The notes beneath the pieces were generated by a model. That model made no database searches. It was not told where the DNA came from and was given only the letters and a program-made list of their open reading frames with translations. A DNA stretch of 64,000 bases from assembly GCF_947507565.1 (NCBI RefSeq), contig NC_089179.1:2125747-2189746 (forward strand). The letters run 5' to 3'. Positions within the stretch are counted from its first letter, which is position 1; each line of letters begins with the position of its first letter. A program made the translations under genes and the position numbers. This document shows, piece by piece, positions 55,616 to 64,000 of the stretch. Source of the DNA: Oscarella lobularis. Lineage: Eukaryota; Porifera; Homoscleromorpha; Homosclerophorida; Oscarellidae.

Positions 55616-56840
55616 GTGTCTCTTACGTACGTCGCCATTCGCGCGCCCTTTCTGTATGAAGCTGTTGTGAATTTGTGTCCTGTTGACGGTTTGGAGATGC
55701 TGCTCACATCACCTGGTGTGACCATCGCAGACATGGGCCTTTACTCCGTGCTTTATAGTCTGGTACATATAACGTATCTATTACATCTAATCTGGAAATA
55801 ATTTTTCTATTACGGCCTTTTGCACAATCCTGATTTTTCATTTGTTCTTTCTTTTCTTTCTTAGCTGGCTTCTGGCGTGCCGCTTGACTTTGGCTACTTC
55901 GAATATGTATTCGACGAGGGCGCTTCTGTGTCGCTTTTTACGATGGCCAAGATGGAAAACATACCTGAAGCGTTGATGATGAACGTGAGTGGTCTCGTCG
56001 ATCGAAAGGACCCTGAGGATCTGAGAATTCACTGCAACTATTTGCTTTGCCATTCACTCAGATCAAGAAGCTTGGAAACAGTAAAGGTTTCAAACATAAT
56101 CGTTTGTCTAGATGTCTATATTTATATGGTCTTTCTCTAGTTTCTTGAGGAGAAAGGGGCGACTGTGTCACCTGGCGCCCTAATCGAAGCGGCGAACGCT
56201 TCTCCGTCGCTTTTAGAATAACTCTCTCTTCTTGTTCGTCTCGGAGCTGACGTCGATGAGACTGACTCTCAATTGCGAAACGTTCTGCACCATGAAAAGA
56301 GCCGTCGAGCTTGGCGTAAGCCACTCCAAAGCCGACAAGGACGAAATCTTCCGATTCAGCGACGAGAGCGACAACATGGAATGTCTGGATTTTCTCCTCC
56401 AGAAAAAATCGCCCTTCAATGCGAACAACAAGGAGAACGAGTCGTGTTTGTTTACGGCGCTTCAAAGCAAAGCGACGAAGTGCGTCGGACGTCTTCTCCA
56501 GGCCGGAGCGTCGTTGGCCGACTCGCAGCTGAAATATCTTCAGTACGACGAAGTGATTCTTCTCGACAATCCCGAAGTTATCATGATGCCACCGAAGCCG
56601 ATCGAAATGACGCTTCGATTGGGTACGCTCTTCTCCAAGTGCGCCAAACGCGACGAATCGCATCGCGGCGAGCTTCATTCGCGCTCCAAAGCATGCAGAG
56701 TCTCGCCGTCGAGATGATGGATAAAGCCAATTGGAGGCACTATCACATCACCGACGATTTGTTTGAATACGGAATGGAAAACGAGAAAAAGCTGGTAAGT
56801 GATAGACTTGGGTCTCCCCAACAGGCAAATTGTTCTCTTT
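55616..56840 (+). pseudogene. Ankyrin-repeat gene, multi-exon, broken
   Basis: Exon a (to about 55760) reads APFLYEAVVNLCPVDGLEML. Exon b (from about 55863, acceptor TTTCTTAG) reads SGVPLDFGYFEYVFDEGASV and CNYLLCHSLRSRSLET. Exon c (56141 on) reads FLEEKGATVSPGALIEAANA, VRLGADVDETDSQLRN, MECLDFLLQKKSPFNANNK and KCVGRLLQAGASLADSQL, then VEMMDKANWRHYHITDDLFE, ending at a GTAAGTG donor near 56793. Exon c has one nonsense codon near 56218 (LLE-stop-LSLL) and frame changes near 56295 and 56680. It resembles the minus-strand ankyrin exon at 54.0-54.6 kb. Confidence 0.6.
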
Positions 56841-56979
56841 TAGTTCATCTCCAGCGCTCTCGTACAGAAGGATCAATGGAGACGGTTTCGCTCTCCCGTA
56901 CGTGCCGTACAATGACTATGATTCGCACAGCCAAGAATGCCACTTACACGTCAGCGTCTGCAATTCAGGAAAGCTTTTT

Positions 56980-58500
56980 GTTTTATTTGATGTCATTGAA
57001 GAGGGCATCTTGTCACAAATGAAGACAGCTGATCATTTTGCGATCTTATTTGACGAGACAACTGACTGCACAGTAACCGAACAGTTAGCTATCCACGGAC
57101 GCTTTATCAACAAGAATTCTGGCGAGCTGCAGAGTCATTACTACACAGTTATCGATGTCCTGCATCCTAGCGATGTCAATGATGAAAATAGCAGCGTTGT
57201 TATTTCACTCAACGCTGAAACGATTACGAAGAAAATACTTGAGTATACGGACGCCGCTCAATTGAACATGAAAAGCTACGAGGCATTGGTACTGACGGAG
57301 CCGCTACTATGACCGGATGCCGTAACGGAGTCGTTGCAAGATTGAAAGCCTTAAGTCCGTCAGCGATTGTTGTACATTGTGCGGCTCTCAGATTAAATTA
57401 GCCTCGTCGCAAGCGGGTAATGCTGTACCTTACGTGAAAAAGTTCAATAATATAGTAAGGCAAATATACGACTACTTCGAAAACAGCCCTGTGCGAACGG
57501 CTGGTTTGATAGCTGTGCAACTCTTTTACACGAAAAAGGAGAGCTTGTTGCGCCATGTATAGTACTCGGTGGCTCAGCTACGACAAGTGCATGCAGCGCA
57601 TAAAAGCGTAGTTTTCGTCTCTTGCTTTAAGTCTCGAACGTGAAGGCGAAGAAAGGCGAGACGCGAAAGCAGTCGGCCTGATGAATCTTATATTTGACTA
57701 TCGCTACATTTGCACACTCTTGCTAATGGCGGACGCACTACCCCATCTTTCCCACTTGTCCAAGTGCTTTCAGTTTGACAAGTGCGACTAGAGCGTAATA
57801 CCGACTATGCTCTCATCAACAATAAAATCTCACAAACAGCTTACATGCATAAGTAGACGGTTGTAATCTGCAAACTCTGCCTGGATTTCTTGAAAGGATT
57901 GACGCTTCTAAATTTCGAATCAAAAACTGCCCAAAATTTAGGAGGTAAAGATTATTTCAACAGTAACATTCGAAAACCGTTCCTTAGTGGTGTAATTTAA
58001 AATTTGAAAACTCGGTTTCAAGACAAAGGAATTTTGAGCTCATTCAAAATTTTTGACCCGAAATGCTTGCCAAGCACGGAGAATGCATCAAGGTCTCACA
58101 TTGAGTCGCTAATGGCATATGGAAACGAAGAAGTGACAAATCTGACGTCGCATTTTGGCGACGCTTTCTCACAGTCGGAGTCCGGTAGGCTAGCTGAGTG
58201 GGTTTCATTTAGGCAATTCATGATTACTAACTGGTACCGAAGCAACATGGAAGAGATACTGCTTAGCTTGTCTTCGGATGAAACAAAAAGTCAAATCTTC
58301 CCTTGTATGAGTGAGCTTGCTAAAATCTGCCGAGTTATCCCTGTCCAGACATCGAGTGTGGAAAGAACCTTCTCTCAATTTAATTAAAACTTATAAAGAT
58401 TCGAATAAGGAATAGAATGAAGGACAAAACTATAGACGCTTTGTTGCCCATCGCCACTGAAAGGCGTATCGTCGAAAAGTTTCCTTTTCAAAAAGCAGTT
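56980..58500 (+). pseudogene. hAT transposase, ZNF862-like
   Basis: Pieces in order: ADHFAILFDETTDCTVTEQL (first D), HGRFINKNSGELQSHYYTVI, a GA--MTGCRNGVVARLKALS block in another frame, SSQAGNAVPYVKKFNNIVRQ, LLMADALPHLSHLSKCFQ, GNEEVTNLTSHFGDAFSQSE and the tail FPCMSELAKICRVIPVQTSS followed by VERTFSQFN. Stops or shifts occur near 57305, 57560, 57790 and 58383. This hAT subtype gave rise to ZNF862 and KIAA1586-like genes. It lies directly after the ankyrin gene's last exon, possibly replacing its 3' end. Confidence 0.75.
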
Positions 58501-58565
58501 AATTTGTTGGGAAAAAAATAATTTCCCAGGCTTCGTTACTGTGACGAACTGAGTTATTATCTATA

Positions 58566-58657
58566 TGTTGGGTGTGTTTGTGTTCTGTCTACTTCCTGTT
58601 TGCCAGTTACTTAAGGCTGTAAGTTACCTCACACAATAGATTACTCTGCACGTAACA
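58566..58657 (+). repeat. Probable 5' LTR, about 92 bp
   Basis: Starts TGTTGGGTGTG, ends CGTAACA, and is followed at once by TGGTGACAGGAGTC, a plausible primer-binding site. No second LTR was found, so the boundary is by pattern only. Confidence 0.6.
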
Positions 58658-58676
58658 TGGTGACAGGAGTCTGATT

Positions 58677-59523
58677 ATGGCTACCACTCTAACTCGCCCC
58701 GTCCGCTTGCCTGAGCAGCTCGATCTCAGCGATCTGACATACAATGGGGAGAAGTGAAAGAAATTCAAGCGCGCATGGCAGTCGTACTATCGCGCCGCAA
58801 AGGTCTACAAAGATAACCGCGCCGACCAGGTGGCGACGTTGTCTCGTTCCCAGCCCCTCCCCCTCCGTTAATATCACTACAGGGAGAGGGTCTGGGGACA
58901 TGCCTTTGATCTTGTTGTGCACCGCTCTCCCCGATTTTGGGAGGGCGATAATTGGATGACGTAGTAGCCGCGAAGTAGCAAGTGCACGCGCGAAGTAGCG
59001 AATCTAGCGTTGCGCGTCGATTTCTAGCTACATTACAGTACGGATCGCGAGAATCTCCGAGTCGCTCTATAGGGTATGCGAAGGGGCGCTGCAGAACGGT
59101 TTCGCCGGTATAGAGATCTGCGCTCGTATGCGCTTATCTCGCACCGCACTCCCCGACTACTGCCGGCGAAACCGTTCTGCAGCGCATACCCTATAGAGCG
59201 AGATTCTCGCGATCCGTGTAGCTAGAAATCGACGCGCAACGCTGAATCGCGTGTGCACTCGCTACTTCGCGCGTGCACTTGCTACTTCGCGGCTACTACG
59301 TCATCCAATTATCGCCCCCAAAATCGGGGGAGCGGTGCACAACAAGATCAAAGGCATGTTCCTAGACCCTCTCCCCGTAGTGATATTAACAGAGGGGGAG
59401 GGACTGGGAACGACACTGGTGGCGACGCTCCTCAACATCATTGGAGACGCCGGCCTGTACCTCTACGAATTCTTCGTTTTCGACCGCCCTGCCAACGCCG
59501 ATAGGGATTTGAAGAGATCTTTT
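58677..59523 (+). pseudogene. Gag of a short-LTR gypsy element, split by a foldback insertion
   Basis: ATG 58677 opens MATTLTRPVRLPEQLDLSDL. A TGA (58755-58757) stands where Trp is expected in GEK-KKFKRAW. The frame reaches QVAT at 58838. A 580-bp insertion follows, after which gag resumes with VATLLNIIGDAGLYLYEFFV and stops at 59523. Same family as the relic at 213-700. Confidence 0.8.
58839..59418. mobile_element. Foldback element, 580 bp, with 9-bp target duplication
   Basis: Arms of about 270 bp are inverted around a loop near 59105-59160. The ends are TCGTTCCCAG-CCCTCCCCCT and its complement. GTGGCGACG occurs on both sides (58830-58838 and 59419-59427), and removing the element plus one copy restores the gag frame. 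A 9-bp duplication with long inverted arms suggests a non-autonomous Mutator-like (MULE) element; no transposase is encoded. Confidence 0.9.
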
Positions 59524-59559
59524 TGACTAAATTAAATTGGCCGCTCCACAACTGAGATT

Positions 59560-59975
59560 TGAGATTAATGAGTACGCCAAACGCGCATGACATACTGTAC
59601 TCAGGTCACCCGTAGCTCACTGTGATGTTAACCCAATCGAGTAGGTTTGGGCAACAGTCAAAGAATTTCTAAAAAAGCGAAGCAAAACGTTCAAACTGGC
59701 AGACCTCAAACGTCTGGAAGCGTTCGCACACGCACAACTCCTGAGATATGGCGTACCTTCTGCAGGAAGGCAGACGAGAAGAATCGCTACTGGGAGACCG
59801 ATGGTCTACAGGAAGACGCCGTAATCGCTCCATCATTGAATTCGGTGTTAGGACACGGAAAGCGGTGAGAGCGACAACTCCGAAGACGACGACGACGACG
59901 AAGACATGAAAACAGAGCTCCACAAGAACGATTTAGACTGGATTACGCTGACGTCACTGACATCACTAACAGAGT
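59560..59975 (+). pseudogene. DDE_3-like transposase, C-terminal fragment
   Basis: CDVNPIE then VWATVKEFLKKRSKTFKLAD carries the last catalytic glutamate. Later EKNRYWETDGLQEDAV and an acidic tail (DNSEDDDDDEDMKTELHKND) appear in shifting frames with stops. This matches the end of a Tc1/DDE_3-type family common in invertebrates. Confidence 0.6.
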
Positions 59976-59991
59976 AACGAGATACCGCATG

Positions 59992-60182
59992 AGTGGAAAG
60001 TTTCGCGGATAACAGATTTCGCGGTTTTCGCGGATTTTGAGCTAAGCGCGAAATTTAATTTCCGCAAAAATCATGAAACACACTAAAAGTACATGTAAAA
60101 AGTCTCCATCCGCGAAAATATTTACCGCGAATATCTAGAAAACGCGAATCCGCGAAATTTGCTATCCGCGAAACTTTCCACT
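59992..60182. mobile_element. MITE, 191 bp
   Basis: The left end AGTGGAAAGTTTCGCGGATA is matched inverted by TATCCGCGAAACTTTCCACT at the right end. The interior repeats CGCGGATT/AATCCGCG words. No coding capacity. Confidence 0.85.
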
Positions 60183-61664
60183 TAGACGGTAATAACCCCG
60201 TTAGCGTGCGTGCTAGAGAATAAACAGGATCACAACCACAAATCCGAAGTTCTCAGCGTCCCATTAGCCAAAAAACCGCGTCGATCAGACAAAGTAGGCC
60301 GAAGTTATTCCCCTTTTTTGATCGGCAAAGTGAGCGTTGACAGACTAGCCAATGAAGTTTTAACCTTTTCCCGCGCCAAGTCTCAAACACAATTTAAAGG
60401 GCACGAAGTAAAATAATCAAAATACCTATCTACTGCATCTGTTAAAATGCCGGAGAGGTTCTTGAAGCCAATGCTTCAAGGCGACAGATGTCATGAATGG
60501 CACTATGTCACCAGTCTAGGCTACGAGAAGAAACCATTTCCGCGGCAAATCTTCTGCACGTCATGTGAATCAGAAATCGCCCTAAGGCAAATCCGTTGAA
60601 GAATATGGCGCGCAATTCGTGCCAAAAGTCCAATATTGTTATGTCATTTAAAGGGCCATTGTAATTGCCATTGAAACTGCCATTTAAAATTGCATTTAAA
60701 TGGACAATTCATTTTCGATTTTGAAGGACTAAAAATCCTAGTTTTATGGCATATTATCGAGTTTTATGTGCAATCAGTGCTGCAATGTGTATTAGAATTT
60801 GTGATTTCCTTCTTACCATTGCAATTTACTGCAAACTACCCAAAACTGCTGTTAAATTATGCAAAAAGCAACGTGCAAACAGATCATTATTGGCAAACGA
60901 CGTCAACAGGTCAAAGAAATCAGTCAATTAGACGTGACCAAAGAAGTTATTGCTCCTGAATCCTAAGGCAAAATTTTCAAAATAATTCTCTTTGTCGTCG
61001 TGGAAAGCTGTTGGAAAAGTCAATGTGAAGCTGCATGTAAACGCCGTTGGAAAGACTTCGCTGTGAGCAAATTCTAGTGTCAAACTCTTTTCTAGACCCA
61101 GGGGAGTTGGACGGGCAGCACCAGTGAAGTAAATGTAGAGTTGCATTCTGTAAAATCCAGTCTTTTTTGACAACAACAAACAAATTTACCAAACTTTACT
61201 TTCACCTTTGCACGACTCCAAGAAGTCCTCGAAAGCCATATATTTATCCACTTCCGATTTCTACAGCGCTGCATTTACGGTCTTGTCTGTGTATCTGACA
61301 TTGCCGTCTCGGAATTAACATAGCAGTGCTTCTGAAAGAATGAACGACTTAAAAGAAAAACAAAAAATCACAAAATGTAAGTTATGATAAAAAAAGGCGT
61401 ACATTGTTGATCTTTTGACAGCACCCACAAACATTTGGCGAGACATCTCTGTGGCGAGGCTCCGCCAAAACTAGCCAGACGGACCTTGTATCGACTGCTG
61501 ATTCGCCAATAAATTCAATCTACAGAGACACTTTCATCAATTTTAATGCATTTCAAAATGCCGCATCTGTACGTTAAACTTGTTTCTGGGATTGAAAGAT
61601 TTTTTCTTGATGTACCGTAAAGCATAATTTAAAATATCTTCTTACGCTGACACGAAGTCGATGC
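60183..61664. other. Gene-poor stretch
   Basis: 60447-60600 reads MPERFLKPMLQGDRCHEWHY then TSLGYEKKPFPRQIFCTSCE, which looks like a small protein-coding remnant but is unrecognised. 60620-60700 has a short ATTGC-CATTTAAA repeat. Nothing else seen. Confidence 0.35.
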
Positions 61665-62160
61665 GTACAGTGCACCCACGCATAAGGTTCCTACGTGACC
61701 CTTTCCCGGATTTCGCTGCCTAATTCAAAATCAGAAAGATTCAGTATCTTTTCGCTAACGCGAAACGATAGTGACATCCTTTCTCTAAGATTTGGTCGAA
61801 GGATTAGTCGATCGCATGCATACTGATCGAGTAATCCTTCACGATATTGGAAAAGTACTTTTCGCCGTTTTTTGGCGTCAATCCCTTCGTAACTACTCTA
61901 CTTCTTTCTTCGGAACGCAACGGCCTACACTTTTCTAAATATTGGTCGGAGCGATTTTGAGTTCGGTTTTTCGTTTTCCTACAATTTCGCTGTGAAGTAT
62001 CGTTGCTAAGGGCGTTTTCCAGAGCCTACGATTCAATTCGCGATTCGGCGCCCTCACAAAACGATATAAAATAGAAAGCTAAAAACTTCGGTCAAATCGA
62101 TTTTCAAAAAAAATTCGCATAGTTTAGAAGTTATTTGTTGTCATGGGCGTGGCTGCGTAC
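61665..62160 (+). repeat. Second copy of the upstream region found at 13.07-13.56 kb
   Basis: It shares CACCCACGCATAAGGTTCC-ACGTGAC, ATTGGTC--GCGATTTT, CGTTGCTAAGGGCGTTTTC and GTCATGGGCGT with the block before the HIRAN-like gene. No HIRAN-like frame follows here. 62161-63439 holds only short open frames. Confidence 0.5.
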
Positions 62161-63464
62161 GCGCGCATGGTTCCCACACCACCAAAGACCGCAAAACGCG
62201 CTGAACGATTTACTGTGGTACTGCCCGTTTCTTTTCTAAGCAAGTAAGAAATTATTCTGCCCCGTACTACGTAAAAAAACAAGAAACGGTATCGAAGTAG
62301 TGGTAGCGTGCTAGGGCGTCACCAAGGGAACCTAACCGTCGCAGACGCTACGAGCCAATCACGTAGCAGCACGTGAACTTTATATACGTACTTCGTCGAA
62401 CGCCGACGTGCCTTACATCATTGGAATCCTACAGGACAGAGGATTCTAATGATGTCATTCCCGATGACGCACGACATTCGACGCAGGTGCTAGCGCGCTT
62501 TAAAGTGAGAAAGTTTATGCGTGGGTGCACTTTACACAAAGTAGCTTCTAGTTTCGTTGCTATATCAGCCATATTAATAATCCTGTTCAGTGAGAAATAT
62601 ATAAATAGGCACATTTGTGTACAAGTCCGGTTGAGTGTTGTACACCCAAGAATCTTGGCAGTTCTGGCTAAGACCTGTACAGCGTATAAGGCTTGTGTTT
62701 TCTAAGTAGGATAATAAGGACCTCCACTTTTTAGAACGTTTATCACGTATTTTCCCTCAAACAGGTTAAGAAGATTTTGGTGAAAGTTGCCAGTAATTAA
62801 GAGAAATAATTTGCGGGGTTGCTTTTAGCAATCTTTAACTTTTTTTAAGCGAAAGGGTTAACAACAACCATTAGTGGATTTTCTAACCGAAGAGGAGCTA
62901 AATTTTCTCGCTTTCTATTCATTGGGTCTCATGTTGAACCTGTGACGATTCGCGCGCCATTTTTCGCCCTAGTACAGAAAGTTTTTTGACCTCAAACGCA
63001 TGTGAGATTACTAAAAGAACTGGTAGTTTGCACAAAGAAATTTTTTAGGATAACGGTAATCGCATTACGCAGAACTTCATCCCTGCGTATTCGCAGACGT
63101 AGTCCGTCAGCGAAATTTTAGAAAAAGTCTCACTAAATATCTTTCTTCACAAAACAACCCGAAACTCAGTAGGTAAACGGGAAAATGCGAGCCTACGAGG
63201 AATGCGCGTTTGCGGTAGATAACCATAGAAAAATGCATGCGCGTTTGAAAGTCTGCCCTGCCGACAGATACAAAGCAATGCGAGAAGTCACAAAATATAG
63301 ACTGCCGGGGAGATGAAGGAACGCGTTTCTTTAACCACTTCTCAACATCATTGGTTGGTTCAGCGCCATTCAAACAGACATACACATGTTGTAGCCCAAC
63401 ATGTCCCAACCCATGTGATGTTAAGAAACGACGTTCCATTCATCTAAAGTAAGAAATTCTTTAA

Positions 63465-63867
63465 TTGAACAATTTGACAGATTTAAGGATTTTGTCGTGC
63501 AGTGTTACATCGACGCACCAGTCCGTGTCAAGACGACTGCAGGTGTTTTTGCTACCATCTGAATGTGATCCATACCGTCATTGCAGAGGAACGGTCGTCA
63601 TGCGAAGATTGGTCAACACATGGCCGCCATTCCTTGTCTTCGACATTAACGGAAGCGAAATCAACGTCTGCTTTGTCGAAGTTGAGAAAACGATCAAATC
63701 ATCTAAACGGAATATGATAATGCAGTTCTCAGTTTATGGCAGAACTTTTAACGAACCTTACTAGCTACGTACTTCTTATGGCGACGCTGTCGGATGAGGG
63801 AGGGCATTTCGAAGCCATTTTCAGATTCACAGAGAAACAATGGTTTCATTACGAATCTACGATGGCA
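63465..63867 (+). pseudogene. Possible cysteine-peptidase-like domain, frameshifted
   Basis: NTWPPFLVFDINGSEINVCF and MQFSVYGRTF are followed, in the next frame from about 63760, by LTSYVLLMATLSDEGGHFEA, IFRFTEKQWFHYEST and a stop at 63867. A strand-rich block, then GGHF-A---F--K-W--YE, is the usual end of ubiquitin-protease-like papain-fold domains, where this His is catalytic. The Cys half would lie upstream and is not seen. A one-base shift separates the halves. Low certainty. Confidence 0.35.
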
Positions 63868-64000
63868 TAAAAACACGCATAAACTGCCTCTTGGAAAGCC
63901 TACTTCAAACCCGAAGTGTCAGCCACCGTACGAAGTCGGCTCTGCAGGTGTATGTGCAACTGAATATGTTAATGAAAAGTCTCATTTTCGGCTTGGAATT

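Overview
This window looks like repeat-rich DNA from an animal genome, most likely a non-bilaterian such as a sponge or cnidarian; that assignment is inference. The evidence is spliced genes with very short introns (46-57 nt wherever a donor, an acceptor and a reading phase can be matched) and an unusually broad mix of animal-type DNA transposons and retroelements. These include ISL2EU, P, hAT, piggyBac, pogo, THAP-type, Ty3/gypsy with very short LTRs, and a CR1-like LINE. No bacterial operons, rRNA or tRNA genes were seen.

Left third (1-22.8 kb). A gag relic and a DUF6589-like piece lead into an integrase-core fragment, a dead protein-kinase gene and an intact three-exon gene of unknown function. 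Next is an ISL2EU element of two convergent genes (a YqaJ-like nuclease fused to a degenerate PHD finger, and a DDE transposase). After it come a 31-bp minisatellite, a full hAT element, an acidic-repeat gene on the minus strand, an intact two-exon HIRAN-like gene, and a gene of unknown family with a second copy at 47.3 kb. A P-element tail, an AT-rich minisatellite, another integrase-core gene and a second YqaJ gene with a SWIM zinc finger complete this part.

Middle (22.8-38.7 kb). A 5'-truncated Ty3/gypsy element (protease remnant, RT, RNase H, integrase) is followed by an integrase-core gene that converges on a multi-exon HECT ubiquitin-ligase gene. A third minisatellite, a pogo-like transposase, a gene-poor stretch, a degenerate gene, a THAP fragment and a gypsy RNase H/integrase fragment follow.

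38.7-45 kb holds the most striking architecture. A near-perfect palindrome with arms of about 490 bp has its right arm split by a gypsy retrotransposon whose two LTRs are only 59 bp each and which is flanked by a 5-bp target duplication (GAAAC). The palindrome ends exactly where a LINE is cut off. That LINE starts with a hydrophobic, signal-like leader ending in a 2A ribosome-skipping motif (DIELNPGP), followed by a PHD finger and an APE endonuclease.

Right third (45-64 kb). A THAP-domain transposase relic is followed by the second copy of the unknown family, a piggyBac transposase with introns, a gene-poor stretch, two oppositely oriented ankyrin genes separated by hAT pieces, and a ZNF862-like hAT transposase. 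A second short-LTR gag comes next; it is interrupted by a 580-bp foldback element with a 9-bp target duplication. A transposase tail, a 191-bp MITE and, at the right edge, a possible cysteine-peptidase-like domain follow.

Most coding sequences here are broken by one or a few single-base indels or nonsense codons while the rest is well conserved. This fits recent decay of mobile genes but could also reflect uncorrected sequencing errors. The genes do not form one pathway; the window is best read as a nest of mobile elements around a few possible host genes (3.9-4.6 kb, 13.6-14.2 kb, the kinase, the HECT gene and the ankyrin genes).
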